Source: Megaustenia siamemsis (lineage: Eukaryota; Mollusca; Gastropoda; Stylommatophora; Ariophantidae). From it: 64,000 nt of DNA. Location of the stretch: the NCBI GenBank assembly GCA_032433765.1, contig JAVIAB010000092.1, forward strand, positions 65,103,666 through 65,167,665. The letters run 5' to 3'. Both the position numbers and the translations under genes were made by a program. Positions 34,013 through 46,228 of this stretch are shown in pieces. The number at the start of each line of letters is the position of its first letter. Positions within the stretch are counted from its first letter, which is position 1. The notes beneath the pieces are model-generated. The model made no database searches. It worked only from the letters and a program-made list of their open reading frames with translations, and was not told the origin of the DNA.

Positions 34013-34184
34013 ACTATTCTCGTGAGTAGTTGTAAATAATTAGACTTAATTCCGATGAAGCGACCAGTCTCCCTTCTTTTACGATTTTTTCTGCTTTTTT
34101 TTTTTTTTGTTAATCATATTAGCGGTAAACTCAACAATATTTCTAGTTTACCTTGTTCACATTTTCTTATTTGGAGCATGTTTA

Positions 34185-34680
34185 AGGCTTCTAGAATACA
34201 GGTCACAGAAGTCACAAAACATCAACATAATGACAGGCAATTAAAACACATGAAGGAATTACAAACCATTTGAAGTCTTAGAGCGAAACGGACATTCACA
34301 AACAGCAGAAATAGATTCAAGATTTTGCAAAGCTTGTCAATTCACTATAGAAATATCACTGCAGCTGTCAAACAAGGGCATACCACTATAGACAAAACGG
34401 ACACTAGAAGTCAATCTTCATCCTAACGTTTTACTACCAGTCTAAACTCAAGAACAATAAGAAACATGACAACTACTGAAATGAAATGTTTCAGAGGCAT
34501 GACAGGAAGCAGACTGGTGGATAAGATTAGAAGTGAAAAAGTGAAGACAAAAATCTAGAAGAGGAAAAATCTACGAAACATAAGAGAAGGAGAGGCCACG
34601 AGGGGAGCAAAAGAACTATATCTCCCTTCGACTTGAATGGCAGATGAGGAAGGAAAGGAGGAGAAGATGATCATAGACTT
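34185..34680 (+). mobile_element. LINE (family B) degraded 3' fragment
   Basis: It shows short matches to the family B thumb region (AGGCAATTAAAACACATGAA, corresponding to the RQLKQVEEF segment) and the family 3' UTR (CTCCCTTCGAC..GAATGGCAG) with a GAGGAAGGAAAGGAGGAGAA tail. Internal deletions and many stops are present. Confidence 0.75.
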
Positions 34681-35825
34681 CATCTAACACCTTCTTTTGC
34701 ACTTTAAAGAATTGTTAGGTCACACTGTATCTATTCTTCCACTACTTTATCTCCTTTATCAACTTGATTTACAACTATGACATGCTCTATTTAATGAGAG
34801 TTATCAATCGATTCAGTTTGTTTTTCATGAAATAACACATGCTCTTCAACATTCACTTGTTCGACCTCCCCATTACACAAAGCTGACGCACACACTTTCA
34901 TTTTTAAATGAATGACTCAAACATTTCTCCAAAATATCCCCGAATTCGTTTCAAACTTGATTATCGCCATCAATAAACATTACTCTATTCTTTTGCAATT
35001 TTCCAGCTCCCAACTGCAATTCCGCATCTTTATGACGTCAGAGGACCCTGATACTATTTCTGAATTCACAGCTTGGTTGGTGGAGAAAAGTAAATATATT
35101 TCGAGCTAACATTGAACGATCATGCCACGAATAGAACGGTATTATTTCCTTTTTCAAAACAGAAAAAACACCATTATGAAACAATTAACTTTCACGCATG
35201 AAAAAACAAGATAATCTGGTAAAAAGCGAGCAAAAATCTGCGCATATTTAGATCTTAAATCAATTATATTTCAGATTTGGCATATGTGCAAAAGATAGAG
35301 AAAAAAACCGTTCAACTGATAGAAAGGCACTTTAACTCTGGTCTGTAGAGTGAGTGCAAATAATCTCATGTTTTTACTTATTCGTGTTAACCACTTTATC
35401 ACATTTTCAAGGTTATTAAAAACAAATGAAAAGATCTTTCAGCAAACTCATTTCCTAACTGTTTACGAAACTTCAAAGCAGCAGTCTTTTTAAATATAGT
35501 CAGCTCATTAAAGTAAGATTTACCACTTCCGAAATAATTGTTTAAAAATGTTCATAAAACTTGTGAAAAGATATAAGTTCAACTTCTTGTGTATTTTGCT
35601 CGTTTCGGCAATCAAAAGTCAGTCACGATTACGCCGATATTTCAAGAATTTATCATTAACTGAAAATTGTTCATACCGTGCATCTTTCTCTACGTTTATA
35701 CACATGTGTGATCTAATGGTACAAAAGTCAAGAAGTAGCAAGAACTAAGATGTATACAAGTACCTGATTCACAAAGTGGTGTGAGTCGTATATTTTATAC
35801 AGGTTATGTTCGTTTGAAATTGCTT
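34681..35825. other. Non-coding DNA
   Basis: AT-rich and unique. Open frames of about 65 codons have no recognisable features. Confidence 0.5.
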
Positions 35826-35945
35826 CTTTCCTGCCTCATATGCTTTGCAGTGTAGAGGGGATATATAGTTTAAGATCTTGTTCTCTTCTGTTGGCCTCTG
35901 CTGCTATTATGTTTTCTAGTGTTTCTAATATTCCATCATTTTGAT
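35826..35945 (-). mobile_element. LINE (family B) short 3' fragment
   Basis: The minus strand encodes DGILETLENIIAAEANRRE plus the start of the family B 3' UTR. About 115 bp survive. Confidence 0.8.
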
Positions 35946-36310
35946 ATAGTAAAGTGCGATGTACTAAATGTTTATTGTTTGTCTCCCTACGTTGTAGTAG
36001 TAGAGCGAGTACTTTACCTGCCTCTATAAGTTCTAGGGATATGTCCAGTAAGTCAATGCTGCCTATAGTATATATCATCAAAATATAAAAGGAAACGAGA
36101 AATCAAATGTTGCTCAATCAATGTGTGTGTTTGTGTATGTGTTTGATAGCAGGAAGTATTGAGTGCGCGTTGGCTTGATATTATCGGTATCAATATGATT
36201 AAAAGAAATAATAATATAATAATAAAGCATAATAGTACAAATAATAACAATTCTAAAACAAAAACAAATATAACGATGAATACAAGAGGAGTAATATACA
36301 ACTTAGTAAT
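35946..36310. other. Non-coding AT-rich DNA
   Basis: AAT-rich from 36185 to 36300. Nothing else is seen. Confidence 0.5.
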
Positions 36311-36311
36311 A

Positions 36312-36430
36312 AGTAACATTAAAAAATGGACAAGTCAATCTATAACAACCTGCGTTATCAAAGCAAGAAACAGAGCGGAATGGTAGCTACATTTCGACGC
36401 GGAGATGACACTCATTGATGATGATACGTC
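36312..36430 (+). mobile_element. LINE (family D) 3' fragment
   Basis: AAAATGGACAAGTCAATCTA to the GATGATGAT tail matches the end of the LINE at 41.72-41.84 kb, with a frame-disrupting TAG. It is truncated to about 115 bp. Confidence 0.8.
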
Positions 36431-36887
36431 TTATTGTTTCTAATAACGATAAGCTCCCGGTGGACGTTACATGAACGTTAACAGCGACAGAAAATACAAA
36501 GCATAACCACTAAAATTAGATGACGTATAAGAATGCTTACACATAAAGTGACAATAAAAGTTAACATTAAAAACAAAGAAAAAAAATATAAAGAGTAGGG
36601 GTAACACAAGTTGTGAGCTTCATCCGGAGACAATGAAAGGTGCCACATTAAACCGACTACCAGCAAAACAATAGTCCACAGCAAACACACAGCTATAGAA
36701 GAAGTAGAAGAAAAGGATTAAGAAACATTAGAAGAAGAAGAGGGAAGAGAAATAAGAAACTGGAAAAGAGAAGACTGAGGTTTCACAAGAATCAGTGACG
36801 GCAGATGAAGAAGAAGGAGAAGCATAGCAAATGAAGTTAGAAAAAGAGATAAAAACGAACAGTTCAAAAAGAAACAGAAAATGAGAA
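36431..36887. other. Non-coding DNA, purine-rich
   Basis: GAAGAA-rich between 36700 and 36887. No gene supported. Confidence 0.5.
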
Positions 36888-37151
36888 AGTAAAAAAAAAG
36901 TAAAGTACCCCCGTCGCGCCAAGTGGCGTATAGGGAATATGGTGTTAGTGACCATAAATTTTACAGACCTTCGGCACATGATTTTTGGGGTAATGTGGTC
37001 AGTATTACGTCCGTGCCGCTTTACTTTCCCAGAAAAAAATCCGGTAACCATTTAAGGCTTGGTGAACACAGAAGCCGTGGGTTGGGATCGAACCCTACCC
37101 CTTGTCCTTTGCAGTCCAATACACTAACCACTGAGCTATCGCGGCTCCCTT
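36888..37151 (-). mobile_element. tRNA-derived SINE, family A, copy 9
   Basis: Full-length minus-strand copy with a 10-bp TSD, AAAATGAGAA (36878-36887 and 37152-37161). Confidence 0.93.
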
Positions 37152-37161
37152 AAAATGAGAA

Positions 37162-37565
37162 GGAGAGAGGGGCAATAAACAGAACCAGTAAAAAAAGAAA
37201 AAAGAAGGAGAAGCAGAAGAGGTGGAACCTTTAGAAAAAAAAGAGGATAATGAATAAAAACAAAGAGAGAAAATGCAGTAATGATGAAAGAAATAATAGC
37301 TGTTAATAAATTGTGTATCTATCTATTTTATCTGGAACATTTAAAAAAATACTTTTTGTTGTTTGTTGGCGTTCGAATTGACGACTGCCTGTGTCTAGCA
37401 AATATTAACGACACAGGCGTGAATCTGGCGCAAGTTGTCCTAATGTCGTTATTTACAACCAGCTATGATATTCACACCTTTTGGCCTAACACACCTATTT
37501 TCGTCGGGGCGTTCTCTAGTATCAGGCTTGACCTTCTATTTCGATTCTTTGCTCTTTTGATGAAT
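37162..37565. other. Non-coding DNA
   Basis: Purine-rich at first, then a 98-codon open frame (37281-37577) of no known family. Confidence 0.45.
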
Positions 37566-37569
37566 TTAT

Positions 37570-37872
37570 TTAGTTGAGTTCAGGTGTTCCCACAGTGAAG
37601 TTTCTTCGTCCTCTTCCTTTTCAGCTCCATGTGGAGCATAGGTCCCCAACAAAAACTTTCCAAGCCGTTCTGTTTCCTCCCATTCTTTTAAGATCATTCC
37701 ATGTCTTCCCCATCGTCTTCATCTCTGCTTCAATCTGTCTTCTCCAAGAATATCTTGGTCTTCTTTGTCTTTTACCTTGGAGGTTCCAAGAAAGGGCTTC
37801 TTGTGACTCTCGGTATACTCTCAGTTGGCTTCCGCAGTGTGTGTCCTATTCAGCGCCATCGGTGACGTTTTT
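37570..37872 (-). mobile_element. LINE (family G) 3'-end fragment
   Basis: The minus strand encodes the end of a non-LTR polymerase, with small frame breaks: a basic stretch, then YSWRRQIEAEMKTMGKTWND, LKRMGGNRTAWKVFVGDLCS and a 3' UTR. This W-R-E-MGKTW...W-VDALCS ending is a recurrent LINE C-terminus in animals. Its last bases match the 35-bp micro-insertion at 20683. Confidence 0.82.
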
Positions 37873-38850
37873 TCGGCTAATTTTTTTACAGTACAGGTTA
37901 CATAGTGAGATGTAGAAAGACTTTAATCAACTCTTGTTTACTATTCCTGACGTCTGCAGACAGTTACCTGTTGCTGACTATTTTATATCATTTATTGTAT
38001 TTATCGCGACACCCTTATGTTAATGAGTTATGTACAATCTTTCTAACTTTTACTATTTAAAAACAGAGGAATTTTGTCATTTGCATGTCGGCAACATAAC
38101 AGACGCTTTAACTAATCATTCCTATCTCCCTCTTACTCTCTTTTGTGTACGAATGTATACTTTGTTGTGTGCACACGCAAGTAGTAATCATATCTCTCAT
38201 CCCACTATCGGTAGGTCCGCGTGTGCAATGTCCAACCTTCATGTATGCCACATTATCGCATGTCAAATTGTAATTTTCGAGAACATTCTGCACTCTCCTA
38301 CCCTGTTACAGCATCTCATTTAAGTACAAAATGTTTGCGTTATCCGTTCATTTAAAAAATCAATTTACTGTTCATTTTCGTCTAGATTTACAAGATGTTG
38401 TTTTGAACACCTTGATGATTATATAATGTACCTTCTTCACATTGAAACGCAAATGCGTAGGTGCCGGCATCATCTTATTTAGAAAAAAAAACAATCCATT
38501 ATGACAGACTAATATAGATCTTTCTCATTACATCTATTTTCAATGCTTATAAAATATAATTCCATTATTAATGAGGCATGCGAAACCTAACACATTATTA
38601 TAAGAGAAGAATTATTGTATTTCCTTATTTGGCATTTTATAATACAGAAAACCAGTGATTCCCAAAGTTGCGTCGCGGTTCCCATGGATGCCGAACTTTG
38701 TCTAGGGCACCATGTTGAGGATATTGTTAAGTCTGTGACGGTGGATGGGGCAGAAGAGTCAGCAATGATCAACGACCCATAAAGCGAATACAGCATAGTG
38801 TGAGTGTGGTACACAAATGGCATGTTCATAACACGAATGATGAATGTGGC
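37873..38850. other. Non-coding DNA, possibly including a LINE 5' leader at the right
   Basis: No gene supported. The segment 38640-38927 may hold the 5' UTR of the LINE that follows, since coding similarity begins at 38928. Confidence 0.45.
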
Positions 38851-41840
38851 AGACTACCGTGAAAGAGATTGGAGCCTTATCACGTATAATTGCAGAGAAA
38901 GCCATGAAGAGGAATTAGAAATTATGCCTGAGAAAAGATCTAAAAATAGGTACATGGAATGTTAGGACTCTATACCAGGGAGGAAAATTGGGAAATGTTA
39001 TTCAAGAAGCAGAACGACTAAACATATATATTTTAGACATAGAGACAAGATGGAAAGAATGTGGGTACATAGAGGACGAAAAATATACATTTATATATTC
39101 AGGCAACACAATAGAACATCAAAGAGAGGTAGGAGTACTAATAAAAAGAGAGCTACAAAAATATACGAGTACACATTGGACAACCAATGATAGAATTATA
39201 ATTCTCAAGAAGAAAGCAAAACCATTCGACATAGCAATAATACAGATATACGCACCCATTCAAGACTACACAGATGAACAAACAAAGGCATATTATGAAG
39301 ATCTAAAAAAGGTTATGAAGCAAGTGAAATCATCGGACATCTTTATTGTAATGGGTGACATGAACGCTAAAGTAGAAAATGGTAGATATAAGACCCTCAC
39401 AAGAAACCATGGTTTAGGAAAAAGAAATGACAGAGGAGAAAGATTAATACAATTCTGTGAAGAAAACAGGCTGACAATATGTAACACCTACTTTGAGCAA
39501 AAGAAAAGGAAACTATACACATGGAAATGTCCGGGAAATAAGAAGAGGAATCAAATAGATTACATAATGATAAAAGATAGGTTTCGTAACTGCGTCGAAA
39601 AAGCCAAAACCTATCCAGGAGCAAATATTAATTCAGATCACAATCCTGTAATGATTAGAATGAAAAGAAAACTAAAGAGAAACAAGCAAAAGCTTAATTC
39701 ATCAACAACATCACTAGACATAACAGCTTACATCAAAAAGATGTTAAAGATACTTATACTATACATAGTAAAGAACACATATCAGAAGTTGATAGACGAA
39801 GGAATTGAGTAATACAGAAGAGAAAATCCAGATAACAAAATCACAACCAAATGCCAATGCATACAGAAAAGCATTCAAGAAACTTGCGACAACTTACCCA
39901 TAAAAAAGAACAAAAATAAAAAATGGATAACTAACACCATCTTAGAAAAATGGAAGAAAGGAGGCAAGCGAAGAACACTGCGCAATACAATAAAATAGAT
40001 AATGAAATACACAAAATGTGCAAACAGGCAAAAAAAAAAAAGACTGGCTCAGCCAAAAACTTATAGAATTACAAACTATGGAAAGCAAACAAGACTTAAA
40101 AGGAATGTACACAGAAATAAAGAGAATGACTAACAAAAATAAAAAAGCCACAGAAAGCGGATGCATTGCAGACAAAAAAGGAAAACTGCTAACAGGCAAT
40201 AAAGATATAATAGATAGATTGCAGAATATATAACATAACTATTTCATGATCAAAGGGACAAGAAATCGATTATAAAATGTTCATCAGGCTAAAAATCTTA
40301 AAATCTGAAGTGGAAAAAGCTATAAAAACAACGAAAAAGGGGGAAAAAAGCAGGACCTGACAGCATACAGATAGAGATGCTACAGGCAACAGAAGATTTT
40401 GGCATTGAAATGATTACAGACATAAGCAACGACATATACTACACAGGATACATACCAAATGAACTAAAAACACCAACTTTCATTGCATTGCCTAAAAAGA
40501 ATGGTGCAGTTGAATGCAGTGACATTAGAACAATAAGCCTAATGAGCCATGTTACAAAAATCTTGCTAAAAGTTATACAACTATTATACCCAAATGAAGG
40601 ATTCAGAATAAAATCAATACTGAATTAGATGAGCAGCAATTTGGATTTAGGAAAAATAGTGGGAAAAAGAAGCCATATTCTGCATGAGAACACTAATCGA
40701 AAAGTACGCAGTAGTAAACAAGTCACATATGTCAGCTTCAAAGACTACATCACTTTTGATAGTAAGCTTTTGATAGAATACACCACAAACAACTTATAGA
40801 ATACTTAAAAGAGATACATCTAGATGACATGGACATACGACTAATATGTAATTTATACTGCGAGCAAGCAGCAAAACAAAATATAACAACGAGAACTCGA
40901 CACCCATTGATATAAAAAGAGGAGTAAGACAGGGATGCACCCTATCACCAAGCTTCGTTCAATCTATACATTGAACAAATCTTTAAAAACATCACAGAGA
41001 TGCCAGGCCTACAAATTAATGGAACGATAATCAATAACCTAAGATATGCTGACGATACTGTACTACTAGCAGAAAATCCTAAAGATCTACAACAATTACT
41101 TAATGAAATAAACATGACAAGCAAAAAAATATGGGTTAGATATGAATATAAAAAAAAGACAAAAACTTTAATTATAAACGAAGAAAATACTGAAAACCTA
41201 CAAGTGAATATAAAAATTGAAAGAATAGACATGGAGACAGTTCAGAACTACAAATACATTGGACATACTATAACCAGTGATGAAAAATGTAAAACTGAAA
41301 TAAACAAAAAGAATAGGAAGGTCAAAAAGTAATTTTAATGTCGTGAAAAATATACTAATACCGAAACAAATAACACCAGGGCTAAAACTAAGAATAGCAA
41401 AATGTTATGTCTTCACAACATTCCTACATAGTGCAGAAACATGGATATTAGACAAGTAAACAGAACAGAAAATTGAAATTGAAGTCTTTGAAATGTGGAT
41501 ATATAGAAGAATAGGTAGAATTGGATCGAATGCAACAGAAAACAAACGATGAAGTCTGAAAACAACTAAAAATGAAAAGAGAACTACTAAATACAATTCA
41601 AACAAGACAATGCTTTTGTTGGGCCATGTTAAAAGACACAACAGCCTAAAAATAATCGTGGAGGGGAAAATACAAGGTAAAAGATGCAGAGGCAGACCAC
41701 GACTAACATGGACGAGTAGTATTAAAAGATGGACAAGTCAGCCTATGACAACCTGCACCATCAAAGCAAGAGACAGAGCAGAATGGCGCTCCAGGGTAAC
41801 CAACCTTCGTTGCGGAGATGGCAATCGATGATGATAATGA
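38851..41840 (+). mobile_element. Near full-length RTE-like LINE (family D), decayed
   Basis: The most complete LINE in the window: about 3 kb with APE endonuclease, linker, reverse transcriptase and C-terminal region in order, ending in GATGATGATAATG. The RT part carries KKGEKSRT-type block 1 remnants, LKTPTFIALPKKNGAVE, ISLMSHVTKILLKV, a GCTLSPS remnant, and NNLRYADDTVLLAENPKD. The C-terminus is GKIQGKRCRGRPRLTW and TIKARDRAEWRSRVT. Frameshifts and stops break it at about 39812, 40230-40370, 40628-40920 and 41332-41610. The order of domains and short size fit the RTE clade. Confidence 0.9.
38928..39812 (+). pseudogene. LINE APE-type endonuclease, apparently intact domain
   Basis: This frame encodes the apurinic/apyrimidinic-like endonuclease that nicks target DNA for LINE insertion. 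Motifs are in order: GTWNVRTLYQGG (Asn), DIETRWKECG (Glu), IIQIYAPIQDYTDEQ, IVMGDMNAKVE (Asp/Asn), YTWKCPGNKKRNQIDYIM, and NSDHNPVMIR (Asp-His). All the catalytic residues I would look for are present. The frame is uninterrupted for 295 codons and opens with no obvious ATG (TGG AAT of motif 1 lies at 38955). The downstream RT is broken, so the protein would be an endonuclease-only fragment. Confidence 0.85.
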
Positions 41841-41995
41841 ATCCATTCAGTGACGGAGTTTGTTGCTATAAACCTATCATTGTAGTGCTTCTAGGATGGT
41901 TATGCACCGGGTTGCTTAGAAGAACAAGGAAAACCAAAAAAATCATTACAACTTCTCACACTCTTGGTCTACGAGCATCTAGTCTATATCAATAT
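41841..41995. other. Short non-coding spacer
   Basis: Lies between the LINE tail and the start of the satellite. Nothing recognised. Confidence 0.5.
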
Positions 41996-43355
41996 TGAGG
42001 CATTAGATTGGCATCAGATGACAACACATCAACATGGAGGCAATAGATCAGCATCAGATGACTGCACATCAACATGGAGGCAAAAGATCAGCATCAGATG
42101 ACTACACATCAACATGGAGGCAATAGATCAGCATCAGATGACTACACATCAACATGGAGGCAATAGATCAGCATCAGATGACTACACATCAACATGGAGG
42201 CAATAGATCAGCATCAGATGACTGCACATGAACATGGAGGCAATAGATCAGCATCAGATGACTGCACATCAACATGGAGGCAATAGATCAGCATCAGATG
42301 ACTACACATCAACATGGAGGCAATAGATCAGCATCAGACGACTACACATCAACATGGAGGCAATAGATCAGCATCAGATGACTACACATCAACATGGAGG
42401 CAATAGATCAGCATCAGATGACTACACATCAACATGGAGGCAATAGATCAGCATCAGATGACTGCACATGAACATGGAGGCAATAGATCAGCATCAGATG
42501 ACTGCACATCAACATGGAGGCAATAGATCAGCATCAGATGACTACACATCAACATGGAGGCAATAGATCAGCATCAGACGACTACACATCAACATGGAGG
42601 CAATAGATCAGCATCAGATGACTACACATCAACATGGAGGCAATAGATCAGCATCAGATGACTACACATCAACATGGAGGCAATAGATCAGCATCAGACG
42701 ACTACACATCAACATGGAGGCAATAGATCAGCATCAGATGACTACACATCATCATGGAGGCAATAGATCAGCATCAGATGACTACACATCAACATGGAGG
42801 CAATAGATCAGCATCAGATGACTACACATTAACATGGAGGCAATAGATCAGCATCAGATGACTACACATCAACATCTGAGGCAAAAGATCAGCATCAGAT
42901 GACTACACATCAACATGGGGGCAATAGATCAGCATCAGATGACTACACATCAACATGGAGGCAATAGATCAGCATCAGATGACTGCACATCAACATGGAG
43001 GCAATAGATCAGCATCAGATGACTACACATCAACATGGAGGCAATAGATCAGCATCAGATGACTACACATCAACATGGAGGCAATAGATCAGCATCAGAT
43101 GACTACACATCAACATGGAGGCAATAGATCAGCATCAGATGACTACACATGAACATGGAGGCAATAGATCAGCATCAGATGCCTACACATCAACATGTAG
43201 GCAATAGATCAGCATCAGATGACTACACATCAACATGGAGGCAATAGATCAGCATCAGATGACTACACATCAACATGCAGGCAATAGATCAGCATCAGAT
43301 GACTACACATCAACATGCAGGCAATAGATCAGCATCAGATGACTACACATCAACA
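41996..43355. repeat. 40-bp satellite array, about 34 copies
   Basis: Unit CAACATGGAGGCAATAGATC then AGCATCAGATGACTACACAT. Variants (GACTGCACAT, CATGAACATGG, CAGACGACT) recur at 240-bp spacing: compare 42161-42400 with 42401-42640. That indicates a six-unit higher-order repeat. Two one-base insertions (ATCTGAGG, near 42875 and 43357) shift the phase. Confidence 0.97.
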
Positions 43356-43577
43356 TCTGAGGCAAAATATCGATATCGACTGACAATAGATCAGCATCAG
43401 ATGACAATAGATCAATATCTGCTGACAATAGAACAATATCTTCTGACAATAGATCAATACCTACTGACAATAGAACAATATCTGCTGACAATAGATAAAT
43501 ATCAGATGAGAATAATCCAGCATCAGTTGAATACAGATCAAAATCACCTGACTATAGATCAACAACAGCTGGCATAA
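43356..43577. repeat. 20-21-bp degenerate repeat derived from the satellite
   Basis: Short units such as TGACAATAGATCAATATCTGC repeat about nine times at the satellite's right edge. They share ATAGATCA and ATCAG with the 40-bp unit, so they look like a derived or ancestral half-unit. Confidence 0.85.
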
Positions 43578-43759
43578 GTAAAAGAACATAATAATGCAAC
43601 GGTAGAGAGTTTGATTAGCTGTTTAAGTCTCTCACGTCAGCGATAAAAGTAAAGTCACTGTTTGCAGTATTACAATATTATTTCACTTGTGGTTCGCTAT
43701 GAGAAAGTTTGAAAATCTACTCTTCTGTAATATTTGTTCAGTTATAGTTCGTTTAGATT

Positions 43760-44506
43760 ATGTTCTTTCATGAAGACATGAATGCTAAAATCTACCTTGA
43801 TGGGAGTTCATCGGAAAGTTTTAAAATCAACAACGGAGTGAAACAGGGGTGTGTCCTCGCCCCCACACTTTTTTTGGTATATTTTTTTATGCCTACTAAA
43901 TTACGCCTTCGAAAACAGCTCAGGAGATATTTGTGTTCGCACAAGATAAGATGGGGCTCATTGTTCAACTTAGCACGACTAAGAGCAAAAACAAAAACAA
44001 ATGTTGCCCTACTTAAAGAAATTTTATTTGCTGACGATGCAGCCCTAGTCGCTCATAGTGAAGCCACTCTACAATCGCTGGTCAACAACCTGGACAAAGT
44101 ATACGACCTTCTTTCACTGTCAATTATTGTTCAGAAAACAGGAATACTAAGTCAAGGCGACATCAACCATCTAATAATCACTCTAAAAGATTGCCCACTG
44201 GAATCAGTTCAGAAATTTATATATCTTAGATACACAATTACGCAAAGCATTTCTCTTGATGATGAAATAAACAGCCTAATTGGTAAGGCAGCTACGACTT
44301 CCAGTAAACTCACAGAAAGGGCCTGGAAAAACACGACACTAACACTGAAGACCAAACTCTTAATATGTCAAACTTGTGTGCTTTGCACACTATTATATGG
44401 ATCTGAAACCTGGACAACATACTCAAACCAGGAAAAAAAGACTAAATGTCGGCACATGCGATGTCTCCGCCGAATAATGTGTAACAGCGGAGGTGAAAAT
44501 GTGTAA
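43760..44506 (+). pseudogene. LINE family E reverse transcriptase fragment
   Basis: A 248-codon open frame covering the C-terminal half of an RT domain plus thumb. Block 4 (GVKQGCVLAPTLF) and the catalytic FADD box (EILFADDAALVAH) are intact. The N-terminal RT blocks and the endonuclease are absent (5' truncation). The last codons (CNSGGENV) come from the inserted element and are not native. Confidence 0.88.
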
Positions 44507-45663
44507 CAATGAGGTGAGTGAGTGATAGGGGGCACGTGGAAACTTCACGGGAATAAAGTGAGGAGATTAGTTCAGACAGAATAACGAAATTCCCGTGACT
44601 GTTGAGAAGTTACAATTAGAAATGGGGAGAGTATGTAAGGGAATTTGTGATTGGCTGGAGATGAAAGTCGATGTACAAGGTTAGACAAGGAGTGTTTCAC
44701 ACATGAGGACCGCCTGAGATCAGTGTCGCCGGGTGGCGGTAGCCTGTAATGGCTTACCAACCTCCATAGAGTTAGTGTTAATCATGTTCAAGAGAAGAGT
44801 TTGACAGTCAGTTCAGTTTTAGTTGTAGAGTTTGAGTTTTAGATAAGAGGAGATTTTCTCACAGATTCACATGGGGGACGGCCTGCCAGGCGATTGCTGT
44901 AGATCCCAATAGATTGGGCGGTAGGCCAATGGCTCGTGGAGCCCAATGAGTGACTAAGAGTTATACTGTTGTAGAAGTAAGTCTCGGGTTTAATGACGAG
45001 ACAGTTATTGTGCTTAATATAGAAACATAGCTTTGGTTCCAGACGAAGAGGATTTTAGCGTTTGTACCGATTGATGTGAGAGTTGATTGAGGCACGACTG
45101 CAGTGAGGAGGTGCCTACAGTACATTTCGTGTGTGTGAACAGCCGAGCGCAACGTAAGCCGCTGGTTTTTACATATGGTTTTACTTGGCAAATCACCTGT
45201 CAATAAACTCATGTTCATGTTTATGAGGACTTTGTGTACAGTGAATTATCATCTTTGCTTGTGCTGTTTGACGGTGTGGTGACGAACGAACGTTAGTGTC
45301 GCGGAGAAAGACTTTGTTATCAGATTCTGCAGTACAGGTACAATCATACAACAACGCGAAGTACACAACATGAAGAGATCACGAGGGAAGCAGATCAAGT
45401 TTCCTGTTCATTCTTAGTTTGCAGTCTCAGTTCAAGTACGGGTCAGTCAGTCAGTAAACAAGTCACGAGACCAGTCAAAGTAAGTCCCGTCAGTGGGTCG
45501 ACAGTTAGTCCACCGGTCGGTCAATTCAACGAGGTAGTGAGACGGGCAAACAGTACACAGAATCACAGAAGGCAGAATCTTAGAAGTCAGTTGCAGAATC
45601 GAACAAAGGAATTTACAGAACATTTAATCGGAACAGATGGAGTAAAAACCGTCTAGTGTTACA
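44480..45663 (+). mobile_element. 1,184-bp solo-LTR-like insertion in a LINE
   Basis: The insert starts TGTAACAG and ends GTGTTACA, so its ends are TG...CA within a short inverted repeat (TGTAACA/TGTTACA). A 4-bp TSD AATG flanks it (44476-44479 and 45664-45667). It contains an AATAAA signal near 45203 in plus orientation and no coding sequence. All are hallmarks of a solo LTR of a Ty3/gypsy- or BEL-like element. The start could instead be 44502, where AATG-TGTAACA recurs. No internal region or second LTR is nearby. Confidence 0.75.
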
Positions 45664-46228
45664 AATGCACATAAAATGGCAGGATAAAATAACCAACTTA
45701 ACTGTCCATGCAACGTGCTAAGACCCCAACAATTATGTCGATGCTCAGATATTGAAGACTAAGATGGTTGGGGCATGTCGAGCGAATAAAAGAAAAACGC
45801 ATCCCTTGGCAAATACTAAATGACGAACTAACACACGGAAAAAGATAAATCGGCAGACCTAAACTACGATATATAGATATATGTACATTATCTCTGAATG
45901 ACTTCTCCATATGTGAATATGACTGGGAACATCTGACAAGTGATCGCACATCATGGAGAACATGTATAAGAAACGGTATAAAATCATTTGAGACTGTGCT
46001 AAGGCAAAACTTAGAAAAGACTCATGAAAAAGGATGGAAAACCCTTTATTTTCTTCTCGCTGCCACAAATACAACGGGGAAACCTTTCCAAAAAATGGAA
46101 CAAATGTCGTAAAAGATAGTTTTTTTAAAAAATATGTGGTTTAAGCTAGGCTTATTCTAACAGGGGTTAAGGCAAAGAAATGCAAGTGAATGCATAAAAA
46201 TGCGAAGCTGCAGTAAAGCTGAATGCGA

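Larger units (their letters stand above)
43757..46145 (+). mobile_element. LINE (family E), 5'-truncated, split by a solo-LTR-like insert
   Basis: The plus-strand polymerase starts within RT: NGVKQGCVLAPTLF (block 4), LLKEILFADDAALVAHSE (catalytic FADD), VQKFIYLRYTITQS, and LYGSETWTTYSNQEKK...MRCLRRIM. It is cut at 44479. The remainder resumes at 45668 (HIKWQDKITNLTV) and runs on with frameshifts through RWLGHVERIKEK-type sequence (near 45760) and GRPKLRYIDICTLS to about 46110. Removing the insert and one AATG copy restores a continuous frame across the junction. Confidence 0.88.

Noticed and set aside
41996..43355. CRISPR-like array of regular repeats
   Set aside because: Units are directly contiguous with no unique spacers, and the context is eukaryotic. 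It is a satellite.
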